Below are positions 32,201 through 40,440 of a stretch of 40,714 nt of DNA, one piece after another. Numbering within the stretch: the first letter of the stretch is position 1; every line of letters begins with the position of its first letter. A program made the translations under genes and the position numbers. The notes below the pieces were generated by a model that saw only the letters and a list, made by a program, of their open reading frames with translations, was not told the origin of the DNA and searched no databases. This DNA is from Lachnospiraceae bacterium (GTDB lineage Bacteria; Bacillota; Clostridia; Lachnospirales; Lachnospiraceae), in assembly GCA_022791635.1 (NCBI GenBank), contig JAAVZL010000009.1:1-40714 (forward strand). The letters run 5' to 3'.

Positions 32201-33727
32201 TACAAAGGCGCTGAACCGGTCTGTGATCTGGCCTTTCTCTACCTTTACGGCTCCTATTTCTATGATTTGATCGTGCTCGGCGCTAAAGCCGGTGGTTTCT
32301 ATGTCAAATACCACGTAGGGGGCGTCAAGGCTCTGTCCCTTTGAATCTGTGACGATCTCTTTCAGATCGTCCACCAGGTAGCCCTCCAGGCCGTAGATGA
32401 CTTTGAAGGGATCTCCTTTGTCCAGGCTGTGGCTGGCATCCGGGTAGGCCTGTACTACGCCGTGATCTGTGACGGCAATGGCTTTGTGGCCCCAAGCCTT
32501 TGCCTGCTTGATGAGATCCTTTACCTCGGAGACTCCGTCCATATCGCTCATCTTTGTGTGGCAGTGAAGCTCTACCCGCTTGTGCTCGCGATTGTCCAGG
32601 CGGGCTTTGCGGAAGTCTGCGGATTTTTTTATTCCCGTAAGGGAGCTTATGGTGAGCTCGTTGTCAAAGCGATCGATGGCTGTCATGCCTTTTATGCGCA
32701 CAAAAGCGCCTTTTTTTATGTTTTCCCGGAAGGCGGGGCGTTCTTCGTTTTTGACAAAGAGCTTGGCGCGGATGGTATCGGTGTAGTCAGTGAGGGTGAT
32801 GGTGACGATAGTTTTCTCGCCGCGGATTTCCCGCTCGTCCAGGGCTGTAATCTGGCCGCGGACCAGGACTTCTCCCATTTCTCCGATGATTTGGCAGAGC
32901 TCTGTGATTTCGCCGTCCTCGAAGCTTCTGCCGTAGAGGATGTCGGGATCGGAGGGGCGTCCTGCTCCGCCGCCGTTGCCTCCCCGGAGGGTGCGGCGGT
33001 AGGGGTAGTCGTCTTTGCCGCGTCCGGACCAGGGCTTTTTTTCTCCTGTGGTTTTTGCGCTGGGCGTGGACTTGTTGGGGGGAGAGACTACCTGCTTTTC
33101 TGGTTGGGGTTCGTCTTGTGGGAGTTGCTCTTGTCCTGCCTGGTACATGCGCTCTGCCAGGGCGGCTGCCTGCTTTTCCATAAATGCCTGGCTTTTTTGG
33201 CGCTTTTCTTCTTGTTCCTGGTCCTTGTCCGCAAGCTCTGCTTCGATGGCAAGCTTCATGCCGCAGCGCTGTGTAAATATTTTGTGGAGGACCCGTACTA
33301 GGTCGTCTGCAGCCTCCTGGCCGAGGGTGGTTTTTTCTAGGATGAGCTTCATGCGGTTTTCTTCGGGGAATGAGATCTCGGCTCTTCGGAACAGATTGAA
33401 CTGGAGGATGCTGTAGGCGCGAAGCTCGAAGAGGATGCTGTCGCGGTAGAGCTCCAGGACTTTTTCCGGGGTGTATTGGCTGGAGAGGGTGAAGCGTTCT
33501 ATGATTTTCAGCTCTATGGGGGCTTTTCCGAAGAGCTGCTTTTTCAATGTCTGTTCTAGGTGGGAAAGCTGTTCGCGGTGGATGAGCTTTCCGCTTACGA
33601 GATAGACTTTGATGTGTGTTTTTGTGTGGTTGGTGGTGATGCGCTCTACTTTTACTTGTTCTAAGAGCTCACTGAGGTTCTGATCTACGTGCAGGGGGGG
33701 GAATACTTCTGGGAAGGGTTTTTGCAT
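29243..33727 (-). CDS. polC: DNA polymerase III alpha subunit, PolC type
   Basis: About 1,494 residues, the replicative polymerase of low-GC Firmicutes with built-in proofreading. Order: N-terminal tau-binding-like region, OB fold (near 300), PHP domain (RVELHCHTKMSDMDGVSE and later), 3'-5' exonuclease beginning PYVVFDIETTGFSAEHDQ, zinc-binding cysteines (YCSQCHYSDFD, DKSCPRCGAPL), the polymerase core (PDIDLNFSGDYQ with catalytic aspartates, GTIATLADKTAFGY, TGQHPGGIVVLP) and a C-terminal region. Start at 33727 has GGAG before it; codons upstream belong to P1 copy F. A proline-rich, basic linker is near 240-290. The 5' kilobase is strongly A/C-rich at third positions. Confidence 0.96.
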   Translation of the reverse strand: MQKPFPEVFPPLHVDQNLSELLEQVKVERITTNHTKTHIKVYLVSGKLIHREQLSHLEQTLKKQLFGKAPIELKIIERFTLSSQYTPEKVLELYRDSILFELRAYSILQFNLFRRAEISFPEENRMKLILEKTTLGQEAADDLVRVLHKIFTQRCGMKLAIEAELADKDQEQEEKRQKSQAFMEKQAAALAERMYQAGQEQLPQDEPQPEKQVVSPPNKSTPSAKTTGEKKPWSGRGKDDYPYRRTLRGGNGGGAGRPSDPDILYGRSFEDGEITELCQIIGEMGEVLVRGQITALDEREIRGEKTIVTITLTDYTDTIRAKLFVKNEERPAFRENIKKGAFVRIKGMTAIDRFDNELTISSLTGIKKSADFRKARLDNREHKRVELHCHTKMSDMDGVSEVKDLIKQAKAWGHKAIAVTDHGVVQAYPDASHSLDKGDPFKVIYGLEGYLVDDLKEIVTDSKGQSLDAPYVVFDIETTGFSAEHDQIIEIGAVKVEKGQITDRFSAFVNPHTPIPFEIEKLTGITDDMVLHEPDITEVLPRFLAFCEGAVMVAHNADFDMSFIRKNSQRQGLPCAFTVVDTVSLARMLLPNLNRYKLDTVAKALNVSLENHHRAVDDAGCTAEIFIKFVEMLKERDIPDLTKVNQMGALDADAIKKLPTYHVILLAKNEIGRVNLYRLVSWSHLEYYAKRPRIPKSVLQKYREGLIIGSACEAGELYQALVRSAPEEEIARLVNFYDYLEIQPLGNNEFMLRGERPTFESMEDLIRLNKRIVSLGEQFGKMVVATCDVHFLNPEDEVYRRIIMAGKGFKDADNQAPLYLRTTEEMLAEFEYLGSDKAEEVVITNTNRIADMIEYISPVRPDKCPPVIENSDQTLRDICYEKAHSIYGEELPKMVTERLEKELHSIISNGFAVMYIIAQKLVWKSNEDGYLVGSRGSVGSSFVATMAGITEVNPLPPHYYCSQCHYSDFDSDEVRKYAGAAGCDMPDKSCPRCGAPLKKEGFDIPFETFLGFKGDKEPDIDLNFSGDYQSKAHKYTEVIFGTGQTFRAGTIATLADKTAFGYVKNYFEEHGIHKRNCEIDRIVQGCVGVRRSTGQHPGGIVVLPHGEEIHSFTPVQHPANDMTTDIITTHFDYHSIDHNLLKLDILGHDDPTMIRMLEDLTGLNARTIPLDDPGVMSLFKSTEALEITPEDIDGCPLGCLGIPEFGTDFVIQMVVDAKPQSFSDLVRISGLSHGTDVWLNNAQRFIKEGKATISTAICTRDDIMLYLINTGVEPSLSFTIMESVRKGKGLKPEWIEAMKAAGVEDWYIESCTLIKYMFPKAHAAAYVMMAWRIAYCKINYPLAYYAAYFSIRASAFSYELMCQGKERLAYYMADYKRRSDQLSKKEQDTMKDMHIVQEMYARGFEFWPLDIYRAKADRFQIIDGKLMPSLSTIEGMGDKAAEQLYEAAKDGPFLSKDDLRQRSKISKSLIDLMGDLGLLGDLPESNQLSLFDFV

Positions 33728-33760
33728 GTTGGGCTCCGTTTCGGTTTTGTAATGGCGGAC

Positions 33761-33972
33761 GGGATTGACACGAAATAAGCCGGCAGACTTTTCCATATCC
33801 GTGTTCGGACGGTTCACGTACACTCCGTCTGCTCTGGACGGACATTACCTTGAAGTCTTTTTGTGATACGTAAAGCTCTGAGGGCAATGTTCGTCCATAT
33901 CATACGGAGTGTACGTGAACAGCCGGACACTGGATATTGGAAATGTCTGCCGGCTTATTTCGCGTCAGTCCC
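33761..33972. repeat. Palindromic element P1, copy F
   Basis: 212 bases. Outer arms GGGATTGAC-CGAAATAAGCC with GGCTTATTTCGCGTCAGTCCC pair with few mismatches; core arms 33812-33831 and 33901-33920 differ at one position and share the copy-specific CAC and CTCC variants. Loop about 35 bases. Left arm is the GTGTTCGGACGGTT form, inverted relative to A, B and D. It begins ten bases past the ispG stop. Confidence 0.94.
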
Positions 33973-33982
33973 TGTTTATTGG

Positions 33983-35050
<1,068 letters not shown>

Positions 35051-35062
35051 GGTTTATCTCCT

Positions 35063-35181
35063 ATTCCGGTTCCGCAGACCTCTCTCAGTGCACCCTTGCC
35101 AAGAAGAATTTCCAGTCACAATACCATGTGCCTGTAAATCCTTCTGTGCACTGACTTCGGTCTGCTGTTTCCAGTTCTGCA
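35063..35181. repeat. Palindromic element P2, copy b, upstream of ispG
   Basis: Inner stem 35102-35120 with 35127-35145, same sequence as in copy a (AGAAGAATTTCC...). Outer stem CAGACC (35075-35080) with GGTCTG (35159-35164) and TCAGTGCAC (35085-35093) with GTGCACTGA (35146-35154), unrelated to copy a. Direct repeat TTCCGGTTCCGCA (35064-35076) and TTCCAGTTCTGCA (35169-35181) at the ends. It fills nearly all of the gap between ftsW and ispG. Confidence 0.85.
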
Positions 35182-35186
35182 GATTT

Positions 35187-36386
35187 TTATAATTTCTGCT
35201 CTCGGTATTCTTGTTCGCGTTTAAAGCGGCCCCATTTTTCTACATTGAGCACCATTCCAAGCTCTATCAGGAGGAATACGGCTGCGGTTCCTCCGAAGCT
35301 GAAGAAGGGCAGGGTTACACCTGTGGTGGGGAAGAGTCTTGTTACGACCATCAGGTTTAGCACTGCCTGCAGGGCCACGTGTGAGAAGACGCCGATGACC
35401 AAAAGACGCCCGAATAAGTCTTCTGCTGTCTGGGCTATGATGTACAGGCGGAACAGCAGGTAGATGAACAGCAGGATTACAAGGCCTGCGCCGAAGATTC
35501 CAAGCTCTTCGCAGATGATGGCGAATATCATGTCGTTGTAGGGCTCGGGGATGCGGAGCTTCTGGATGCTGTTTCCCAGGCCTTTTCCCATGAGGCCTCC
35601 GGAGCCGATGGCGTAGATGCCCTGTAAGGACTGGTAGGCTGTGTCTGATTCGTATTCGTAGGGCTTTAGCCAGGCCACGATCCGGGCAATCCGGAAGGGG
35701 GAATCGGAGTCTGTCTCCGGCATATGCAGGGTATAATAAATGACACCTGCCACCACCACTGCTACGGCCAGTCCCATGAGCAAAAAGGGATAGTACTTGG
35801 GATGCACCATGAACACCATGAGAAAGCCGATGCCAAAGACGATCACGGCGGTGCTCATGTTGTTGCTGATTTTCAGTATCATGGCGGCGATCACGGCGGT
35901 GGGGGCCATCACCCGAATCAAAACTCTCCAGTTATCCAGGCTGTGGGCGTATTTGCAGATCAGGGCGGCGGAAAATACAATCATGGCTACCTTTACCGGC
36001 TCTGCTACCTGGAATTGGCCGATTCCTGGTACCTGAATCCAGCGGGTAGCTCCTTTTACGGTAACGCCTAGGCCCGGCACCAGCAGCAGGAGTATCAAAA
36101 TCACGGATCCCACCAGGCCCAGCATGGCGAAATAGCGCCATTTGTGGTAATCAATGTTGGCTACCACCAGCATGGCCGCCAAACCCAGGACGCTGTACTT
36201 GGCCTGACTTTTCAGCAGGAATGTGGGATCGTAATTGAAGGCCTGACTCATGCTTGCCGTGTAGTAGCTGGAGCTGTAAATCATAATCAGACCGAATACA
36301 ATCAGGAAAATGACTGCCACTATCAGATTCATATCATAGCTTAACAGATAGGAACGGAGCTTCCACCGTTTCCTTTTATTTGCCAT
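35187..36386 (-). CDS. FtsW/RodA/SpoVE family SEDS peptidoglycan polymerase
   Basis: 399 residues, ten membrane segments. SEDS hallmarks: MIYSSS near 40, GSGGLMGKGLGNSIQKLRIPE in the large outer loop, NDMIFAIICEELGIFG with the catalytic-type aspartate, and TTGVTLPFFSFGGTAAVFLL. Polymerises lipid II together with a class B PBP. Whether it is FtsW, RodA or SpoVE cannot be settled from sequence alone; no PBP or division gene is adjacent. Start at 36386 has GGAGG six bases upstream; the ATG at 36407 has none. An extended -10 (TGTTATACT, near 36416-36424) lies just upstream. Confidence 0.9.
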   Translation of the reverse strand: MANKRKRWKLRSYLLSYDMNLIVAVIFLIVFGLIMIYSSSYYTASMSQAFNYDPTFLLKSQAKYSVLGLAAMLVVANIDYHKWRYFAMLGLVGSVILILLLLVPGLGVTVKGATRWIQVPGIGQFQVAEPVKVAMIVFSAALICKYAHSLDNWRVLIRVMAPTAVIAAMILKISNNMSTAVIVFGIGFLMVFMVHPKYYPFLLMGLAVAVVVAGVIYYTLHMPETDSDSPFRIARIVAWLKPYEYESDTAYQSLQGIYAIGSGGLMGKGLGNSIQKLRIPEPYNDMIFAIICEELGIFGAGLVILLFIYLLFRLYIIAQTAEDLFGRLLVIGVFSHVALQAVLNLMVVTRLFPTTGVTLPFFSFGGTAAVFLLIELGMVLNVEKWGRFKREQEYREQKL

Positions 36387-36447
36387 ACCTTTCCTCCCGT
36401 TTTTCATGAATTACAGTATAACACAAAAAATCCGAGCTTGTGCGAGT

Positions 36448-37092
36448 TTATTTCGAAATTTTTTGGTAGCCCTGTCTCTCAAGGCTTTTCTCGCTCTCCT
36501 TCAGGGAATATCTTCTTCCCTCTCCCTCAATCTCGAGCAATCCCCGGCTTGTAAGCTCTTCTACCACCTCCGGGGAAATGTCGATGGCGATTTCAATGGT
36601 GTAAACATCCTCACGGTTCTTTTTGAAACAGGCCACGCCTTCTATGGACTGATATTGCTTTACCAGGGCGTCGTAGACCTCCCGCACGGCTTCCTTTGTG
36701 TCCTCCTCCAGGATTCCGATGTCAATCTCCACCGTTTCTTCAATGAGAAAAATGGTATCATTCCAGGCACTAAAGGTCATGGTGTCTCTCATGATCAGCC
36801 CGTCTTCCTCTACCTTGCTGTAGTATGTCACCTTCTGCTTTGTCGCCCCGTTGGAGGGGTCTCCGGAGGCCTCCGAATACCCCTGTGCAATGCGTTCTAT
36901 CTCTTTTGTCAAATTCCACCCGAAGACACCTCCGTTTTCACGGAAGCCGTTTAAGCCTGCAGCTGCCAGGATACCGACTGTGGCAATTGCCGCAAGGAAG
37001 GCTGCTCCTGCGAAAAGACCCTTCTTATCATAGATCACAACCTCTCTTAGCTCTCCGCCGTGATTTTCATATCTCTTCTCTATGCCCAGCAT
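36448..37092 (-). CDS. Membrane-anchored protein, DUF1307/YehR-like
   Basis: 214 residues: cytoplasmic start of 25 residues, one membrane helix (about 27-47, FAGAAFLAAIATVGILAAAG), then an outer domain. The last 90 residues (YQSIEGVACFKKNREDVYT, IDISPEVVEELTSRGLL, LEKS..ERQGYQKISK) resemble the YehR/DUF1307 lipoprotein fold, in which a short strand-helix repeat ends with an ExxGY motif; this likeness is by eye and unproven. Here a helix replaces the lipobox as anchor. It has its own promoter and lies 60 bases before the ftsW-like gene. Confidence 0.65.
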   Translation of the reverse strand: MLGIEKRYENHGGELREVVIYDKKGLFAGAAFLAAIATVGILAAAGLNGFRENGGVFGWNLTKEIERIAQGYSEASGDPSNGATKQKVTYYSKVEEDGLIMRDTMTFSAWNDTIFLIEETVEIDIGILEEDTKEAVREVYDALVKQYQSIEGVACFKKNREDVYTIEIAIDISPEVVEELTSRGLLEIEGEGRRYSLKESEKSLERQGYQKISK

Positions 37093-37142
37093 GTCCTTCT
37101 CTTCTCTTTTCTTATCTTAGAATGTTCTTTGTCTCTACTGTC

Positions 37143-37171
37143 ATTATACGTTTTTCCTTCTCTCCATGCAA
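37143..37171 (-). promoter_or_regulatory. Promoter of the gene at 36448
   Basis: Minus-strand TTGCAT (37166-37171), 17-base spacer, TATAAT (37143-37148). Confidence 0.7.
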
Positions 37172-37206
37172 GAAGAGAAAGCTTGTTTCCCAGGTTCTTC
37201 CATAGG

Positions 37207-37246
37207 AAAAGGGCTGCTGTAAACATTTCCATCCACAACAGCCCTT
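37207..37246 (-). terminator. ilvE terminator
   Basis: Minus-strand stem AAGGGCTGTTG/CAGCAGCCCTTTT (37236-37246 with 37207-37219) around a 16-base loop, followed by TTTT, 30 bases past the ilvE stop. Confidence 0.8.
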
Positions 37247-37275
37247 GTATCCTTTGTTATTGATTCCCTCTAAGC

Positions 37276-38346
37276 TTATTTCACCTCTACCGTCCAGCCA
37301 AAGGTGTCCTCCACCTTGCCTAACTGAATGCCGGTTACGGTATCATACAGCCGCTGACTTAGCTCACCGATTCCGCCGTCGCCAATCTGGAACACCTCGT
37401 CCTCATAGCGCAGGTGACCTACCGGAGAGATTACCGCTGCCGTACCGGAGCCCCATACCTCCTCCAGGGCGCCTGTTCTGGCGGCCTCCTCAAGCTCCTC
37501 CACGGAAACCTTCCGCTCCTCCACGGGAAGGCCCCAGGACTTACACAGCTCCACACAGGTTCTTCTGGTCACGCCGGGAAGAATGCTTCCATTCAGCTTG
37601 GGAGTTACCACAGTGCCGCTTATCTTAAAGAATATGTTCATAGCCCCCACTTCCTCGATGTACTTGCGCTCTACGCCGTCCAGCCAGAGCACCTGGGAGT
37701 AGCCCTCCTCGTGGGCCTTCATCTGAGCTGCCAGGGATGCCACATAATTGCCGCCTGTCTTGGCCTCGCCGATGCCGCCCCGCACTGCACGCACATACTC
37801 ATCCTCAATCCAGATCTTCACCGGATCAAGTCCCTCGGGATAGTAGGCTCCCACGGGAGAAAGGATAATCATAAACTTATAGGTATGAGAAGGACGCACG
37901 CCCAGGAAGGGATCCGTGGCGATCACAAAGGGACGGATATAGAGAGAGGTTCCCTCCTTGGTGGGAATCCATGCCTGCTCTATGCGCACAAGCTCCTTCA
38001 TGGCCTGAAGAAAATCATCTGCCGGGATCTCCGGAATCATCAGGCGGCGGTTGGAATTGTTGGCCCGCTCAATATTCTTGTCCGGACGGAACATGAGAAT
38101 GCGGCCATCCTCGGTCTTATAGGCCTTTAGACCCTCGAACATCTCCTGTCCATAGTGAAATACCATGGCAGACGGCTCCAGGCTGATGGGCGCATAGGGC
38201 TCGATTCTGGGATCATGCCAGCCCTTGCCCTCCGTATATTCCATAACAAACATATGATCCGTAAAAATAGTGCCGAATACCAGGGGGTCGTCGGGACCCG
38301 GAATGGGCTTCGGATTCTCGGTTTTCACAAATTTGATGTCTAACAT
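37276..38346 (-). CDS. ilvE: Branched-chain amino acid aminotransferase
   Basis: 356 residues, class IV PLP fold in the longer (eukaryote/Firmicute-like) BCAT form: AMVFHYGQEMFEGLKAYK near 58, RPFVIATDPFLGVRPS, the PLP lysine in GGIGEAKTGGNYVAS, QVLWLDGVERKYIEEVGAMN, and the closing GTAAVISPVGHL. It moves amino groups between leucine, isoleucine or valine and glutamate. Start at 38346 has GAGGAG eight bases upstream. It has a promoter that overlaps the dfrA end and its own terminator, so it is probably a single-gene unit. It is not next to the liv genes. Confidence 0.95.
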   Translation of the reverse strand: MLDIKFVKTENPKPIPGPDDPLVFGTIFTDHMFVMEYTEGKGWHDPRIEPYAPISLEPSAMVFHYGQEMFEGLKAYKTEDGRILMFRPDKNIERANNSNRRLMIPEIPADDFLQAMKELVRIEQAWIPTKEGTSLYIRPFVIATDPFLGVRPSHTYKFMIILSPVGAYYPEGLDPVKIWIEDEYVRAVRGGIGEAKTGGNYVASLAAQMKAHEEGYSQVLWLDGVERKYIEEVGAMNIFFKISGTVVTPKLNGSILPGVTRRTCVELCKSWGLPVEERKVSVEELEEAARTGALEEVWGSGTAAVISPVGHLRYEDEVFQIGDGGIGELSQRLYDTVTGIQLGKVEDTFGWTVEVK

Positions 38347-38374
38347 AACACCACTCCTCTTTATGTTTTTTACC

Positions 38375-38403
38375 ATTATTCTACTTTTTCAGAATGATGT
38401 CAA
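38375..38403 (-). promoter_or_regulatory. ilvE promoter overlapping the dfrA stop
   Basis: Minus-strand TTGACA (38398-38403), 17-base spacer, AATAAT (38375-38380). The TGA of the -35 box is the dfrA stop codon. Confidence 0.65.
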
Positions 38404-38891
38404 TGCTTTTTTACATACTTCACAAATTCAAATTCCAAATCATAGTAGGTCTTTTCACCGCTGGTGGCCTCCACGCTCCACTCCGGAAGCTCATCCAGAT
38501 TGGGGAAGAAGGTATCTGCCTCATAGGCATAGTCAATCCTCGTCACATGGGCAACGCTACAGTAGGGAAGGAATTGCTCATAGACGGTGCCGCCTCCGAT
38601 GATATACACATCCTCGGAAGGGTACTTTTTCAGCTCCTCCAGCACCTCCTCCACGGTATGGAAAATTAAGGCCCCCTTTGCCTCATAGCTCCGGTTGGAA
38701 GTCAAGACAATGTTCGTCCTGTTCTTGAGCGGCATTCCGCCTGGGAAGGTCTCCAGGGTCTTTCGCCCCATGACCACCACCTTGCCGGTGGTCTCCGTCC
38801 GGAAAAACTTCATGTCCTCCGGAATGCTCACCAGAAGCTTATTCTTCAGGCCGATGGCCCAGTTTTTATCCACTGCCACAATTACATTCAT
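38400..38891 (-). CDS. dfrA: Dihydrofolate reductase
   Basis: 163 residues. Reduces dihydrofolate with NADPH, restoring the cofactor consumed by ThyA next door. Seen: IVAVDKNWAIGLKNKLLVSIPEDMKFFR (substrate site, cited in part), GKVVVMGRKTLETFPGG, VLTSNR, and VYIIGGGTVYEQFLPYC. Start at 38891 is preferred because GGAG lies six bases before it; ATG at 38903 is also possible. It begins 25 bases after the thyA stop, a common folate pair. Confidence 0.94.
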   Translation of the reverse strand: MNVIVAVDKNWAIGLKNKLLVSIPEDMKFFRTETTGKVVVMGRKTLETFPGGMPLKNRTNIVLTSNRSYEAKGALIFHTVEEVLEELKKYPSEDVYIIGGGTVYEQFLPYCSVAHVTRIDYAYEADTFFPNLDELPEWSVEATSGEKTYYDLEFEFVKYVKKH

Positions 38892-38916
38892 ATATTTCTC
38901 CATTCCCGTTTTTTAT

Positions 38917-39765
38917 TTACACTGCAATGGGAATATTCTTCACCTGAGGCCCTGTCACATAGTCCTCCACCAGAAGATCTCCCGTGGTAAATGCATAGAA
39001 ATCCGTAATCTTTGGATTTAAGGATACCCTGGGGGCCTCATAGGCAGGCCGCTCTATGAGCTCCTTTACGATCTCCACATGGCGATCGTAAATATGCGCG
39101 TCCGCAATCACATGGACCAGCTCTCCCGGAAGCATGCCGCAGCACTGGGCCACCATCATGAGAAGAATGGCATACTGACACACATTCCAGTTGTTGGCCG
39201 CCAGCACATCCTGGGAGCGCTGATTCAGCACCATATTTAAGGTCAGCTTCTCCTCCCCGGACTTTTTCGTCACATTATAGGTGACGCCGTAGGCGCAGGG
39301 GTACAGATGCATCTCGCTTAGATCCGCAAATACGTAGGTGTTGGTCATAATTCTGCGGCTGTAGGGATTGTTCCTAAGATCATAGAGCACCCGATCCATC
39401 TGGTCCATCATGCCCTCCTTGTATTGGCTCTTCACGCCAATCTGGTAGCCGTAGGCCTTGCCGATGGAGCCGGTCTCATCCGCCCATTCGTCCCAGATGC
39501 TGCTGTTCAGATCCTGAATGTTGTTGGACTTCTTCTGATAGATCCACAGAATCTCGTCCATGCAGCTTTTGAGAGCCGTCCTCCGCAGGGTCAGAGCCGG
39601 AAATTCCTTTGCCAGATCATAGCGGTTCACCACACCGAACCGCTTGATGGTATAGGCATAGGTCCCGTCCTCCCATTTGGGGCGCACCCGCTCCCCCTCG
39701 GTGCTGGTTCCGTTCTCTATGATGTCTCTGCACATGTTGATAAATAAGGTGTCCGCGTAGCTCAT
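38917..39765 (-). CDS. thyA: Thymidylate synthase ThyA
   Basis: 282 residues. Methylates dUMP to dTMP with methylenetetrahydrofolate. Seen: catalytic cysteine in MHLYPCAYGVTYNV, the phosphate-binding arginines (SRRIMTNTY), QRSQDVLAANNWNVCQYAILLMMVA, and HIYDRHVEIVKELIER. It is the clostridial branch, in which the site reads YPCAYG rather than LPPCH. Start at 39765 has AAAGGCGG upstream; the longer open frame crosses the ferredoxin gene. It follows the ferredoxin stop by 26 bases. Confidence 0.93.
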   Translation of the reverse strand: MSYADTLFINMCRDIIENGTSTEGERVRPKWEDGTYAYTIKRFGVVNRYDLAKEFPALTLRRTALKSCMDEILWIYQKKSNNIQDLNSSIWDEWADETGSIGKAYGYQIGVKSQYKEGMMDQMDRVLYDLRNNPYSRRIMTNTYVFADLSEMHLYPCAYGVTYNVTKKSGEEKLTLNMVLNQRSQDVLAANNWNVCQYAILLMMVAQCCGMLPGELVHVIADAHIYDRHVEIVKELIERPAYEAPRVSLNPKITDFYAFTTGDLLVEDYVTGPQVKNIPIAV

Positions 39766-39791
39766 TGATGTCCGCCTTTCCAGTCCTATTC

Positions 39792-40175
39792 CTAACCTTC
39801 CACAACCTCCAGCACGTCCATGGGACAGGCCTTTGCGCAGATACCGCAGGCAATACACTTGGATGCGGTGGGGGAGGTCTCGGCCTTCACCATCAGTCCG
39901 AAGGGACAGGCCTCCACACATTTGCCGCAGCCGGTGCACAGCTTCTTGTTCACCATATACACGCCCTTGGCATTCTGTGTGATGGCTCCCGCCTCACAGG
40001 CCTCGGCACACTTGCCGCACTGGGGACAGGCCATGGGACGCACACTTTTCTTCTCCACAATCTGAACGCAGGCCTTATCCGGATCAAATTCTTTATAAAA
40101 TGCCTCGGAGCAAGCCCGAACGCACTCCAGACATGCCATACAGGTAGATCCCTTTTTCATCATCAGTTTTTTCAT
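39792..40175 (-). CDS. Polyferredoxin with four cysteine clusters
   Basis: 127 residues made of successive cysteine motifs: CMACLECVRACSEAF (near 12), CPQCGKCAEACEAG (near 50), CTGCGKCVEACPFG (near 78) and CIACGICAKACPMD (near 106), giving up to four [4Fe-4S] sites. HycB/HydN-like electron-carrier subunits look like this. There is no membrane segment or signal. The partner oxidoreductase is not adjacent, so its role is open. Start at 40175 has GGAGG eight bases upstream. It heads an apparent operon with thyA and dfrA, an unusual pairing. Confidence 0.9.
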   Translation of the reverse strand: MKKLMMKKGSTCMACLECVRACSEAFYKEFDPDKACVQIVEKKSVRPMACPQCGKCAEACEAGAITQNAKGVYMVNKKLCTGCGKCVEACPFGLMVKAETSPTASKCIACGICAKACPMDVLEVVEG

Positions 40176-40222
40176 CTTATTATTCCTCCATAGCTTCTTT
40201 AGACTATCTTCTGATGATTTTA

Positions 40223-40251
40223 AGTGTAACATCAATGAGCCGATTTAACAA
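40223..40251 (-). promoter_or_regulatory. Promoter of the ferredoxin-thyA-dfrA operon
   Basis: Minus-strand TTGTTA (40246-40251), 17-base spacer, TACACT (40223-40228) preceded by TGT (extended -10). Confidence 0.6.
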
Positions 40252-40275
40252 CCACATTTTTTCATTCATTCTCTT

Positions 40276-40440
40276 TCAATAATCTCTTGGTTTGCTGGTT
40301 CCCCGGCTAAAATGCTTTTCTAAGATGTAGCTGCTGTCGCCCTCATAAAAAATATCCCCTTCCTTTTCCTCCACGACTTCCGGCTCTCCACTGATCGCCC
40401 TTACAATCGTTTCATAAGACACAAGATTATGATTCCTCAT
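40276..40440 (-). CDS. Short companion of the sigma-like gene, probably truncated
   Basis: 54 residues. ATG at 40440 with GGAGGAATT upstream, overlapping the end of the sigma-like gene. The start NLVSYETIVRAISGEPEVVEE resembles the opening of the small helix-turn-helix/ORF8-like proteins that follow the sigma-like gene in Tn916-type elements. In those the next residues are a VLxHYxGYI region, but here the text changes to KEGDIFYEGDSSYILEKHF and stops. No other frame restores the missing part, so a deletion join is more likely than a simple frameshift. Probably the remnant end of a conjugative element. Confidence 0.55.
   Translation of the reverse strand: MRNHNLVSYETIVRAISGEPEVVEEKEGDIFYEGDSSYILEKHFSRGTSKPRDY

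Noticed and set aside
32429..33301. 290-codon plus-strand frame opposite the polC 5' region
   Set aside because: GT-rich antisense of a conserved polymerase; no RBS and low-complexity hydrophobic translation.
33728..33823. N-terminal 32-residue extension of PolC
   Set aside because: These codons lie in P1 copy F and its flank; the start at 33727 has an RBS and matches the family start.
81..33972. P1 copies as insertion sequence or transposon ends
   Set aside because: No transposase ORF lies between or inside arms, and no target-site duplication is visible beside P1 copies. A MITE-like origin remains possible but is unproven.
81..33972. P1 copies as a CRISPR array
   Set aside because: Copies are kilobases apart, palindromic and lack regular spacers; no cas gene is present.
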